A stretch of 64,000 nucleotides of DNA from Teratosphaeria epicoccoides (lineage: Eukaryota > Ascomycota > Dothideomycetes > Mycosphaerellales > Teratosphaeriaceae): positions 409,876 through 473,875 of the forward strand of contig JADDMT010000013.1 in NCBI GenBank assembly GCA_021401465.1. Direction: 5' to 3'. The notes beneath the pieces are model-generated. The model ran no database searches. It saw nothing but the letters and a program-made list of their open reading frames with translations, and was not told where the DNA came from. Numbering within the stretch: position 1 is the first letter of the stretch; each line of letters starts with the position of its first letter. Positions 23,415 through 33,642 of the stretch are shown one piece after another. Made by a program: the position numbers and the translations under genes.

Positions 23415-24109
23415 CCTCTTGCTTATGTCCTATCTGTTAGCAGATAGCACATTAACTATCTCCTTATTAGTAGATCGCTAGGCTTGATATTAGTGCTAGA
23501 TTAGACTGTCTACTCTTATAGACTCTTCTGTATTAAACTAGTAAGTATATAACTATATACCCTATTTACTAAGCTATACTACAAGTACTCTGTGACTAAT
23601 ATAGACCTGCTTATCCTGCATAATTACCTTACGGATATTGTTGTAGCAGACCTTAGTAGCAGCCTAGTTAATAATCTATGGCTGCTATTATGACTAGTCA
23701 ATTGTCTTGGCTAGCATGATTAATTTGAAACTAGTAGCGCCAATATAGAGCTGATATTGATGGGACTATAGTCGTATCAGTGTTATAGATAGACGATTGA
23801 AAGAAGACGAGATGGACTTGGCGCTTACGCATCTGCACTTTGGCAACTTTGGACCACCGTGGACAGCCGTTTCAAGAAGCACATTGATCTTGCCTCGGCC
23901 GTCCTGGTCGAAAAAAAGTCTAAATGGACGTGGACCCTCACCTCGGCCTACACACGCGGCTGGCTGGACTACTACGAACGAAGAATGCGGCAACTCTTGA
24001 AACGAGATCGTATATAGTGTCTGAGCCCACGAGGGTCGTCATGGAACGCTCCCTGACCAGCATCCACTGTCGCTTACCGTTTTCTTGAGGCCTCGCGCGA
24101 TACACAATA
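23415..24109. other. Transition from RIP-degraded DNA to gene island; cutinase 5' flank
   Basis: No gene is seen. AT-rich, TAG/CTA-rich sequence continues to about 23,765. After that, base composition changes within a few tens of bases to ordinary genic DNA. The 340 bp before the cutinase start would hold its promoter; no convincing TATA box was found. Confidence 0.6.
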
Positions 24110-25111
24110 ATGCCTTTGCAAAGAAACGTCCTCGTGGCCTCTGCGCTGTCGCTGGTGGCGGGTTCCACTCACGCGGCGAGTTTCGGGAATTACAGCGGTA
24201 TCAGCAATGTTTCGAGCTCGGCGTGCCCGGGCGCAGGTGGTGCGCATATCATCGTGGCGAGGGCTTCGGATGAGCCGCTGGGATACGGGGTGATCGGGGA
24301 GGTGAAGGACGACGTGATCGCGGCGGTGCCGGCGAGCAATGCGGAGTTTGTGGTGTACCCGGCGACTTTGACGGATTACGTGAACTCAGAGGATGCTGGT
24401 GAGTTTCTACTCTCGAGAACTATACAACGACCAGAGCCCTTGACTAACGATCCTCGACCCCCCCACCCCCCAGGCGTCACCGGCATGAAATCGCTCGTCG
24501 ACGCCTTCCTCGCGCAAGACTGCCCCAACGCCCCCCTCGTGCTGATGGGCTACTCCCAAGGCGCCCAAGTCGTCATGGACTACCTCTCGGGCCAGAACGA
24601 CGCCAACTTCGCCTACAACCGCTCCCTCACCGCCGCCGCTCCCGACGCCACCCTCGCCCACATCGCCGCCGCAATCGTCATGGGCGACCCCAGCATCAAC
24701 GTGACGGACAACCCGTTTCATGTCGGGAACTCCACGCGGTCGGGGATTTTCGCCCGACATGCGAATTCCAGCGCCGTGTTGGATGGCGTGCAGGCGAGGC
24801 TGCAGAGTTACTGCGATGCGCTGGACCCGTATTGTGCGAGCGCGGGGAATTTTACGCATTTGGCGGTCCATTTGGGGTATGTGCAGGAGTATGGGGGGGC
24901 CGCGACGGAGTTTGTGGTGCGGAGGATTGGGGAGTGGTTGGGGAATAGGAATGGGAGTGGGACGGGGAGTGCGAGCGGGACGGGGAGTGCGGCGAGCATG
25001 ACTGCGAGTGCGACGGCGGTGGCGTACACGGGTGCTGCGAGCGCGTTGAGGGTGGAGGGTACGGCGGCGTTGGCGGTGGCGATGGGTGGGGTGTTTATGT
25101 TTGCGTTGTAG
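24110..25111 (+). CDS. Cutinase / CE5 esterase with GPI-type tail
   Basis: Secreted serine esterase of the cutinase/acetylxylan-esterase family (CE5), which cleaves cutin or acetylated xylan outside the cell. There are two exons, 24110-24398 and 24474-25111. The 75-nt intron (GTGAGT..CTAAC..CAG) is a multiple of three, so the unspliced frame stays open, but splicing restores the normal family alignment. The predicted protein is 308 residues: signal peptide about 1-23, catalytic Ser124 in GYSQG (122-126), probable Asp214 before Cys217, and His229 in VHLGY. Cys39, 113, 210 and 217 could form disulfides. After residue 254 come a Gly/Ser/Thr-rich linker and a hydrophobic C-terminus, typical of GPI anchoring and absent from classical secreted cutinases. 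The choice of cutin or another ester as substrate cannot be made from sequence. Confidence 0.9.
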   Translation: MPLQRNVLVASALSLVAGSTHAASFGNYSGISNVSSSACPGAGGAHIIVARASDEPLGYGVIGEVKDDVIAAVPASNAEFVVYPATLTDYVNSEDAGEFLLSRTIQRPEPLTNDPRPPHPPGVTGMKSLVDAFLAQDCPNAPLVLMGYSQGAQVVMDYLSGQNDANFAYNRSLTAAAPDATLAHIAAAIVMGDPSINVTDNPFHVGNSTRSGIFARHANSSAVLDGVQARLQSYCDALDPYCASAGNFTHLAVHLGYVQEYGGAATEFVVRRIGEWLGNRNGSGTGSASGTGSAASMTASATAVAYTGAASALRVEGTAALAVAMGGVFMFAL

Positions 25112-25630
25112 TGGTGGGACAGTGTATGCGAGCATGCGGCGTGCTTGTTGGTCTGTGGGCGAAAGTCTCACAGTAATAAGGTGTACTCATGTATACAGTG
25201 CCCGTCACCGCCATACGTTGACTCTGATATCGGCTTGGCATGGTTCTGCTCAGAAAAGACCGTGGAGATCCCTTGTGTCAAGCCGACAGTATATAAGAAG
25301 CGCATACCAGAATGATATCGAGGATACTACTCGTTGTTTGACAGCCACATAGTCGGAGTGCCTTGGTGCCGATTCTCCGGGACTCCTGCATGACGCCAAG
25401 GCTAAACTCCGGGCGACGCGACGCGTGGGATTCGGCTGTAGGCAGCAGCATCATAAAATATGAAGAGATGTCGATGTATATCGAGTATCGAAGAAGAGCC
25501 GGCACGTGGCACAGGCAGCTGCCCCCCCCCCCCCAATCCGCTCTACCCATTTGATGAAGCTGAGCCTACGCTGTGGTATTTATTAATCTTCCTCATCAAA
25601 TGCACGCGACTCTAGACAATATCGACAACG
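25112..25630. other. Intergenic region with a C homopolymer
   Basis: No gene is supported. A run of about 13 C (around 25522-25534) lies 100 bp upstream of the next start codon. Short open frames here are not convincing. Confidence 0.6.
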
Positions 25631-27181
25631 ATGCTCGACGACAACCTGCCCACCTTCTTCCTCAAGGCCTCGCCCAGCGCCAAGCACCATCGCGAGCTGT
25701 ACTTGTCCTATCACGGCTCCGAGCCCGCCCCCACCTATTCCGTGCGCCACCTCGATCCCGCCGCCACCTCTCCACACCACCGCAACTGCTATGCCGCCGC
25801 CTTGTTCGACAGCCACCACCCGGATATCCTCTATGCCGAAGTCGTCGCGCGCCCCGTCTTCTCGCCACCCACCCTCGCGCAGGAAGAAGACGTTCGCCGC
25901 CACGGAGGCCTGCCACCCCCGCCGCTGCCCAATCTGCCCCACGACTTTGTCGTCCAGCTCTACGCCCCGGACCAGCAGATCCGCGTGGAGCGGAAGGAGG
26001 GCAAGTGGGGCTGCAGCGACACCTACGACTTCGCCATGCCCACAAACTCTTTCCGCACCCCGTCCAACTCCACCCTCGACCGCGGCCAGAGCGACCCCGC
26101 CAGCCTCCACGTCACCCCCAAGGTCAACTTTGTGTGGAAGCGCGAGAGCAAGCTGAACAAGGATTTGACCTGCTACTACACCGGCAAGAGCACCGATGAC
26201 GTCAAGAAGAAGAGCCGGAAAGACCCTGACATCATCATCGCGCTGTGGCGGAGCTTGCGCGAGATGACCCTCTACGAACCCAATCTGTCTCGAGTCGATC
26301 TGGAAGACCCGCGCGGGCTGGAGATGGTGCTGTTGCTGAGTGCCATTGTCCTGAAAGATGTCTTCTTGGGCGGAAACATCAAGGACGTCTTCAACGTATC
26401 CGACTTACCACACGAACGCAAACTGAGTGGTGGAGGACGGAAGCTTTCCAACCCGCGGCACACGCACAGTATCCATGGTGCTCCGAATCCGCTGGGGACA
26501 CACCCGGTACAACCGGGGACGTCAGATCGCCCACCCGACCACGCCAAATCCTCCTCCCTTCCTCGTCTTCAGACTACACCGCCCACCGCTCAAGCTTCCG
26601 CCAGCAGACCCATGCCCGCGCCGCCGATGCCGGATGCCCGAGCGCAATGGGAGCTGGACGTCGAGACAGCCCGCCTCAAAGCGATTGCCGAAGTAGAAGC
26701 CCGCGAAGAACATCGGAGACGGAAAGCAATGGAGAAGGCGGATGAAGCCGCAGCCAGACGTTTACAGCGAGAAGCCGAGGAGGAAGCGGAGACGGCCATG
26801 AGGCGCAACGCCGAAATCGAACGCGAGACTGAGAGACTGCGCAAGCTCTACGGCGTCCAGCCCATCCCACAACGGCCGCCCACGACCCAAGCCAACAGCT
26901 CGAGCTCGAGAGGTCCGCATATGCCAAGAATCCCTCAACACGCGCAACCCAGCCTCGTCCCGCCGCTGCAGTCGCCCCCTCGGCGGGGCTCCAACGGGCT
27001 GTACATGCAGCCGGGAGCTTCCGCGAGCGCGTTCATGATGAGCGGAGCGAACCCGAATGCTTCGTCATTGAATGTGCCGGGCAGGCCGGGCAAGAAGAAG
27101 AGTTTCTTTGGTTTGAGGAGTACGAGTGATGACGCGACAGAGAGGCAAAGGCTGGCCAAGAAGGGTAGTGCCATGTGGTAG
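25631..27181 (+). CDS. Conserved fungal protein with C-terminal coiled coil, function unknown
   Basis: Intronless, 516 residues. The N-terminal 260 residues look like one folded domain (DFVVQLYAPDQQIRVERKEG; KDPDIIIALWRSLREMTLYE; LEMVLLLSAIVLKDVFLG) and resemble a widespread ascomycete family of unknown function. Residues 261-335 are Pro/Ser-rich and disordered. Residues about 335-407 are dense in Glu/Arg/Ala heptads and should form a long coiled coil. The C-terminus has a basic GKKKSFFGLR motif. There is no signal peptide or membrane segment, so it is probably cytosolic and perhaps a scaffold. The start ATG follows an open promoter and no upstream in-frame ATG competes. Confidence 0.85.
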   Translation: MLDDNLPTFFLKASPSAKHHRELYLSYHGSEPAPTYSVRHLDPAATSPHHRNCYAAALFDSHHPDILYAEVVARPVFSPPTLAQEEDVRRHGGLPPPPLPNLPHDFVVQLYAPDQQIRVERKEGKWGCSDTYDFAMPTNSFRTPSNSTLDRGQSDPASLHVTPKVNFVWKRESKLNKDLTCYYTGKSTDDVKKKSRKDPDIIIALWRSLREMTLYEPNLSRVDLEDPRGLEMVLLLSAIVLKDVFLGGNIKDVFNVSDLPHERKLSGGGRKLSNPRHTHSIHGAPNPLGTHPVQPGTSDRPPDHAKSSSLPRLQTTPPTAQASASRPMPAPPMPDARAQWELDVETARLKAIAEVEAREEHRRRKAMEKADEAAARRLQREAEEEAETAMRRNAEIERETERLRKLYGVQPIPQRPPTTQANSSSSRGPHMPRIPQHAQPSLVPPLQSPPRRGSNGLYMQPGASASAFMMSGANPNASSLNVPGRPGKKKSFFGLRSTSDDATERQRLAKKGSAMW

Positions 27182-27558
27182 TTTGGCTTTGCTTCTGGGT
27201 TTGCATTTTCCGTGGTACGACATTGCACGTTCGGAGTCACAAGGGGTCAATATGATGAGCGTGGCAGCGGGTCAGTGCGTTTCAGCGAGGCGTTGGTGGA
27301 GCGTTCTCTCTCTGCATTTCATTGCTGACGAACACATGGTGAAATTGCACAACACATCCATATCCGCCACAATCTAATCCATTCGAATTCTCTTCGCCTC
27401 CATGCAACATACCACACAAGCGGTCGATACCAGGCTCCCCCCCCCCCTCCCCTCTCAAAACCTAGACCCGTCCACCGACCGCCGCACATCGAACCCCCCC
27501 TCCCTCCCCTCCTCTCAAACCAAATCCAATTCCAAGTCCAAAGTCGAGTCAAGTCAAC

Positions 27559-27920
27559 TCAAGTCGCGCACTACACATCCCCCACCCCAGCATCGTCAGC
27601 ATCAGCATCAGCATCCCCCCCAAACCCAACCCAACCCATAAAAAAGAAAAAAAATCAACAGCACTCACGCAAAAATACTCCGGGTTCGGGTCCATGAACT
27701 CGGCATAGCACCCGCGGCCCTCGTACACCGGCAGGCCCGTGTAGTTCTGGGGGATCAGGCACTTCCACTGGACCGGCGTCTCGAAGGAGCAGGTGGTCGG
27801 GAAGCCGACTTGGCCCGTGCGGCCGCAGGAGATGGGCGGTTGGGCGAGCGTTGAGGGGGTGGAGCGGAGGAGGAGGAGAGCGGAGAGGAGGAGGGGGGCG
27901 TGGTGGTTGTGGTGGGGCAT
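27559..27920 (-). CDS. Small secreted cysteine-rich protein 1
   Basis: Exons 27920-27669 and 27570-27559, with a 98-nt intron (GTGAGT..CTGAC..TAG); 87 residues. Signal peptide about 1-26 (Leu-rich, ending STLAQ). The mature part has Cys at 32, 44, 54, 71, 84 and 85, the last supplied by the very short second exon, giving an even number of six. It contains Pro-rich and aromatic patches and no known domain. Without splicing the frame would run on into a hydrophobic Gly/Met stretch that is clearly the intron. Convergent with the gene ending at 27181. The acceptor choice is the weakest point of the model. Confidence 0.6.
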
Positions 27921-28212
27921 TTTTTCGGGGAATTCGGGATGGGAGTTTATATGTTTTTTTTCTTTCTTTTTTTTTGGATGGAGGGGAGGCGTGTTGGGGA
28001 GGTTTATGTGTCTATGATTTATCAGGATGAGGAGGATGATCGTGATGCCGAGGGGGGGAGGGTGGGTTTTGGTCTTGGGGTGAGACGCGCGCGCGGGCTT
28101 GTGTCGGGGTGGCTGGATTTCGGGGAGTCTTGGGGGGGTTTCTGTGGCGAGGGCTGGGCGGGTGTGGAGGAAAATCTTTATGCGCGGTGCGGGTTAGGCA
28201 AAGGCTGCGTGA

Positions 28213-28750
28213 TCAGGTCCAGCTTAGCTTGGTTTGCACGTCTGCGTAGAGCGGGTCGTCTACTGCTGCGCATCCGACGACTTCATACCATACCTGGAGT
28301 TGCCCGGAGTGGGCGGCAAATGTCTGGCGAAGTTGTCTGGGAGATCTTCGGGATCCCTCGATGACTGAGAATGCGAGCGCTTGGGCTGCAGACCCGCCGA
28401 TGCTTAGCGCGCCGGTCGATCGACGACATGCGATCTCTCGGGCCTGTGCTGTAAGAAATACGAGGCCGGTGACGGTGACGGCTGGGCTGATGATGGAGAT
28501 TAGATGGATCCACCTGTGTGGCGAGCAGGGTATGCCAACATCCTTGGAGCTTTCGGCGAGATGCCATGGCAACCCGGCCACGGACCGAGCGATATTCGGC
28601 CAGTCGCTTGCGGTAGGCGGGTTGTGTGAGAGGCCTGAAGATGGGACCAAGTTTATGACGATGAGGTGGAGGGCGAGCGAGAGCTGCTCTGTGGTTGCTG
28701 TGAGATCCAGAGGACGTGTGTGATGGAGATGCCATCGCTGCTGTGTTGAC
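28213..28750 (-). CDS. Possible small membrane protein (weak)
   Basis: One minus-strand frame, open from about 28,750 to the stop at 28213, has two hydrophobic segments (SLALHLIVINLV near 28,680; HLISIISPAVTVTGLVFL near 28,500) and an Ala-rich third one. There is no ATG at a sensible place, so a 5' exon would be needed. A competing minus frame (from 28735) starts with ATG but is His/Arg-rich and unconvincing. Listed only because the hydrophobic pattern is protein-like. Confidence 0.2.
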
Positions 28751-28783
28751 CTTTGAGGAGAAGGTAGGAGGTAAGGAGGAGAG

Positions 28784-28810
28784 GATGATGATGATGATGG
28801 TGATGACGAT
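28784..28810. repeat. GAT-type microsatellite
   Basis: Tandem GAT units with a few substitutions (GGT, GAC). It lies in otherwise unassigned GC-rich sequence. Confidence 0.7.
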
Positions 28811-29755
28811 CAGGGTCCCGTGTTCGTGTCAATGATTGGTTTGTGCTGAGCGGGTGGGAGTTCGCGTGCACGTTTGCAGCAGCAGGGTGAGGATGTACGC
28901 GATTCCTGTGTGTGACAGCTGCGAGCGCTCGAGAGCACGCGTCAATGGTTTCTCTTGTCGATGTATTGCTGCGTTGTGTCTGCCATCGATGGTGTGTCAC
29001 AGTCAAGCGGCATGATTCGTGTAAGGTCGGCGGCGTATGCTTTGGTATGCGACGTGCGAGAAGCGATTCATGGTCTACAGCAGATGCACAACAGGGGCAC
29101 CTTGCATGCGTTGCAGGCAATGGAGCCCGAAGAAGCTGTTTGTCTACAACCACAACTTTGCGTAAGGTCGAGTCGATGATGAGACTGTTCTCGGTCGCTG
29201 TCAGCTGGTGTCGCCAAGTCTCAGATTGGCCTTCAAGATGCACTCTTGGAATGAGGGGGTACTTGAACATGCTCCTAGCTTTGGTGTCTCGATGCTTGCG
29301 CCCATTTCAGCAACACAGCATCATCAGATCATCCGCACAAAGCACACAACCCACGAGAAGTCAAATTGTCCAGTCGAGTACACCCCATTTCGAAGCAGCT
29401 ACGAAGGCCTACAGCAATATCCGTAGACTCGGCAGGAGTAAGCGCCCGCGGCATCAGAGCCAGGCATATTCATCTTTCAGTCCGCAGCCCCGACGTATCG
29501 ACGACAGCTGCCGAATCGTAAGCATCAACAAAAAACCTTTGCCTGCCTCGAATTGTCCCAGATCCTGCAGCGGAGCTCAAAGCTCAAGCCACGATCTTGC
29601 TCGTCAGGGCAGAGATTCCAGGCTCGTTGGTGTGCGACGACGTGCGAGTGCGTCTCTCAGCGGCAACTCCTGTCCGGGTCAGAATCGCGGGTTCGAGGAA
29701 GCTTCACACTTCCCAGTCAAGGCATCATGCGGTAGGGAGTTTCTCAAGCAGTAAC

Positions 29756-30714
29756 GTACTCATCTGAAAAGCCTAGAGCGCACATATGAAGAAGTCCTGC
29801 GAGAGGTGGAGGATAAGCGAGCTGAGCTGGTGTGTCAGACGAGCGAGCCGCACGAAAGGCACGTCGGAATCTCGCACATTTCGAAGGCTCTCTTTTCAGC
29901 TATCAAGCAGCAATCGTTGGAGGCCGGGAACGCCGTAGGGCTGCTAATCAAGGACTAGCCGCCTCGAAGGCGGAGGCGAGTGGTGCACTCGACACTTCAC
30001 GGGTAAACGGCTGTTTTGATGCTTTTAGCGTGGATTCAGTGGAGCTTGAGAATGAAGCCGCTCGAGGCGTCAATGTTGCAAATCTGGAGGAGAAGGATGA
30101 ATCCGAAGAAATCGGCGCCGATTTGCAAGCCCGTGCCCGGTTCAGGTGTGCGAAACGGTCTGCAGGCTGGAACGATGAAGAGTTCGTTGGGGCGTACCTT
30201 CGGGAGCATGCCGAGTTGGCTGCTGATTTCACAAGAGCCGACGAGAGACCGGAGAGGTATCTTGAGCTTAGAGCGGAAGCCGGCTCGGATTTGCCCCATT
30301 GGCAAGGCCGCGGCTCCTGTCAACCTGATGATCGTGGCCCCACGGCTGAAGAAGAACTGAACACGATCGAGCATGCAATGAAAGGGCCGCGATCGCTTCG
30401 TGCGGTGGGTGCAGGACGTGCCAACAGAAATCGCGGGCGACTTCCTGCCGAATAGCGATCGTGGCGCGGCGGTCGATGCTTCGCAGGGCCATGGCACGGG
30501 TGCCGCGGCGATCATGGCAGATTCCACGCTTGACGACTTGAGAGCTGAAGTGCTGCCGGATGGGTCGATGGTACAGCCATGGGACAGCTGTGGTTGCACG
30601 CATGTGCCACGCGAGCGAGAGCACATGGATAGGTCTTGGGCGAAAGTCGGCATGCTGGACAGACCGACGAAGTGGGGAGTTGGCAATGATCTCCTCGATT
30701 ATTCGGTGTAGATT
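29756..30714 (+). pseudogene. Frameshifted coiled-coil protein gene (decayed)
   Basis: Three protein-like stretches lie in succession in different plus frames: a coiled-coil piece (LKSLERTYEEVLREVEDKR, 29,760-29,830), an acidic piece open from 29826 to 30455 without an ATG (NDEEFVGAYLREHAELAAD), and a third from about 30,385 to 30711 (VRWVQDVPTEIAGDFLPN). Each switch is explained by a one- or two-base shift, not by a GT..AG intron that I could find. RIP-type stops are absent. This fits an old gene decaying by indels. Alternatively it has unusual introns. The family is not recognised, and some overlap with minus-strand open frames keeps the confidence low. Confidence 0.35.
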
Positions 30715-31592
30715 CAGGACGCGCGCTTCGGTTCGTTTGACAGCGGTGCTAACAAGGTCGTCTCTAGGCGTGTAGAAAATGTCTCGGATCCGCCGTGACG
30801 ACACGAATAAGAGTCCAATGCAGCAAGTAATGTTTTCAGATCTCATAAATCTCGAGTACATGGTCTGTCGTGTCTGATCCATCGGTGTGCCGGATCACGC
30901 GCAGTCGGACAGCTCTCAGTAAGAGGTGCACCCAGTCCCAAGGTCATTCAAAGGCCTACGTATACCGCCCGGAAGCAAGGTAAAGCCGGCACAGAAGCTT
31001 TCTGGAGGTAGATCACATTCGCAAGCAGCAGCCAAGGCGCGCTCGTGAAGATGCACTTGTGCGAGCATCACAAGTCCCTCGTCCGAACCATCTGGCAGCT
31101 GCTGCGCGAGCTGTTCCCATGAACAACGTATCGTCTACTCCTTCAAACAGTAGTTGCTATGGCAGGCCGTGCAGTGCTCAACAGCATCGTCTCTAACGGA
31201 GCCCCGAGTCCCTGGCCCTGACCCCCAGTCCTCAGCCTTCTCAGTGTCATACCCAACCATCCTTCTCCGGTGATCCTCCCAAGCCGGGCAATTATTCACC
31301 ATCCCAAGGCTGCAGTCCATCCTGATCTACCACCACCGGCGATGGCGGAGCCCCCGGGTACATGGAATTCGGATCAGCGATGGCAGCACTCGAGGACGCC
31401 ATCATCAACCGGTCCTGGATCCAAAATCTGTTCAATCTATCAATGCGCCGCTGTGGGACACCAGCCGAATAATCATATTTGTCTGGCTGGTAGAACCCCC
31501 TCACTCTGCCACGGCGGAGGTTCAATAGCAAGTCCGCCCACCTTCCTTAGCCAAGAGTTCATATCTTTTCCTTATCATTTTGGCCGCCTGAG

Positions 31593-32033
31593 TTGGGTCC
31601 AAGGTCCACCACACATTTTGCGCGACCGCCAGCCAGCATCTATCGCCACCCTGAAGACTTTCGCGATGCGCGACCTCCGGAGACTCGAGGGCGGAGAAAC
31701 GATTACGACGACCGTCACGCGCAAGCTCGTCACTCGTCCTCAGCTCAATACCCGCAGACGACGAATTGCTATGGCGCATGGAGCCACACTTCTTATGGAG
31801 TAACGAGCCACACTTTCTATAAAGACGGCGGCTACTCCTCCGCCAGAGGAGCACCGCAACTGTTCAGGCAGCATCAGCCGGACGACATCTCTCCCAGCAA
31901 TCGCTTGAGACTCCAGATCCTAGAACAGCTTCACGAGACTAAGTGCCGTGACAGCAAAGATGGCTTGAAAGATATGGGTGATCTCTTCAGCCAGGAGCTC
32001 AACGCCTGCCTTCTCCAAAGAAGCCATGGCTGA
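31593..32033 (+). pseudogene. Protein-like reading frame, possible decayed gene (upstream part)
   Basis: The frame encodes an Arg/Tyr/Ser-rich, low-complexity stretch (RGRRNDYDDRHAQARHSSS) followed by a helical piece (RLQILEQLHETKCRDSKDGL). It ends in TGA at 32031-32033, inside the ATG region of the next frame, and the same frame re-opens after that stop. No convincing start codon or intron was found. Confidence 0.3.
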
Positions 32034-32543
32034 CACGGACAAGGATCCGACCTTCAACAAGATCCGCAAGGTATTCCGGCGCTTCGAGAAGGGTTTGAGC
32101 AGGTAGTCCAATGTTGGGAAAAGCACAAGTTCGATCTGTTCGCCATCGGTTGGCACATTTCCAAGGAGCGCCCAGACCCTGTCATGCCTTTTGACATTAT
32201 TTGCGAAGTCAACACGGTCAGTCCAGGGGATGATTCAGCCCCGCCAGACAACCAGGGCAGAATTGCGCACAATGCACACGGCACAACCTTCTGCGGCAAG
32301 CACGATGTTGTCTTTGTGGGTGAAGGCATCATTGGTAAGACGCAAACACACATGGTGAATATTGAAGATGGCAAGATTTCGACGGTCGACCTCTTCAAAC
32401 CGCAGCCAGTGGAGATTTGCTATCGGATCAAGCGCGAGAAGGATGCCCGTCAGATGGACGACAAGGGCAGAGTGGCCTTCGCGAGACTTGTAATTCGGCT
32501 GATCAACAACGAGAGCTCACCTTCGTGCAGCGGCGACTTCTAG
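32026..32543 (+). pseudogene. Frameshifted gene starting MADTDKDP
   Basis: A good start context (GCCATGG at 32026) begins MADTDKDPTFNKIRKVFRRF. The frame hits TAG at 32104, while the next frame continues as a plausible protein (CWEKHKFDLFAIGWHI, then HDVVFVGEGIIGKTQTHMV) to the stop at 32543. A single missing base near 32090-32096 would explain the switch. The only GT..AG pair there is 32 nt apart, too short for a fungal intron. About 170 residues in all; no family recognised. It is either a recent pseudogene, a sequencing error in a real gene, or two overlapping frames. Confidence 0.4.
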
Positions 32544-33642
32544 CAAAACCTTATGCGCCAGGATTCCATATACCTAAATCTTCTTCTGACTGTTTGCCAG
32601 CGCTTCAGCCATTTCAAAAAGAACCAGTTCTGCTGAAGGGAAGACCTGCATCATCGTCCTGCACTCGGCCATAGATTCCTCAGACTCTGTCATGGCGTAC
32701 GATGCGAAGCGAATTCCCAGGACCGGCGATCCAGACCAAATCGTGGTCGCGTCCTGTACTCGCTCGCAAGACTTCGACTATTTGGAGAAATCCTAATGGC
32801 GCGGAAGGGTATCAGACAGACCACCAGGACAATCGTTGTATGTATGCAAGGCGCGTGACGGAGGAGCTGTCGGCACGGGCTGGATTCATAGCATTGAATG
32901 TATCATACCGGAGTCAAAATTGTGATTCCGTGTTTTGCACGACAGTTGCAGACGATACCCTCACGCGGCTGCCTTCCCCATCATTGAATCAACGTCTGAT
33001 CGCTTGACATGGCCGCGTGCACAGGCTCGACTGCTTGCTGGCAGGATGACTGGTTGTTGACGCGGGAGGTCTGGCTGATGATGATACTGTTGATTGCTTG
33101 CGATGTTGACAACTGCCCGCTTCCGGCTTGTAGGTCTATAGTCAGCGGCCTCAAAATGGCAGTGGTGCTTTACGATTTCATCAACCGGGATAGCTCTGAT
33201 TGCCTTGAGTGGCTGCCGCTCAGGCAAGCTGTAAGACAATGCTCAGTAACGCGTCACGGCCCAGGAGGCAATTCGGTTGACCGCTCGCTGCGGCGCATTG
33301 CAAACCGAGCATATTCGCGCCACGTCTCCATGTAGCGCGCGCACAAGGCTGCCTTCCTGATCAGATTCGCGGGACGAATCTATGGCGACAAGGCATATGC
33401 GTAGGCGGCGAGACGGGAAGGTTGGCGAGTCTAGAAGTTACAGCGTAATGTCCGGAAAAGGCAGGTCCGGCCATCGTTTCCATGATGCTGCTGACGAAGC
33501 TACCATATGGCGCAACATAACCCTCGAGTGACCTTTGTACAAGCGCCCGTGCCACTCGCATCGCGAATGGGAATGCAAGCCGGCTGCCGTCAATCAATTG
33601 TCGATACATGTATGAATTCGGACACCCACGCATCAGATCGTA
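32544..33642. other. Intergenic, no supported gene
   Basis: Normal GC content and only short overlapping frames on both strands, none with a sensible start, intron structure or protein-like composition. It would include the 3' flank of the nucleotidase gene. Confidence 0.55.

Noticed and set aside
24407..25171. A 254-codon minus-strand frame opposite the cutinase
   Set aside because: Arg/His/Gly-rich shadow of the GC-rich cutinase exon; no splice structure or protein-like composition.
25573..26199. Plus-strand 208-codon frame inside the coiled-coil gene
   Set aside because: Pro/Arg-rich out-of-frame shadow of the conserved 516-residue protein.
28653..29270. Minus-strand 205-codon frame with a His run
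   Set aside because: The His run is only the GAT microsatellite read in reverse. The start is not ATG-supported, and the composition is low-complexity.
29640..29715. tRNA-like B box (GCGGGTTCGAGG)
   Set aside because: No A box at the proper distance and no cloverleaf could be folded around it.
30268..30882. Minus-strand 204-codon frame overlapping the decayed plus-strand gene
   Set aside because: Arg/His/Ile mix typical of a shadow; the plus-strand pieces look more like protein. Not fully excluded.
32961..33239. Minus-strand 92-codon frame
   Set aside because: Begins with TTG, not ATG, and no upstream exon was found.
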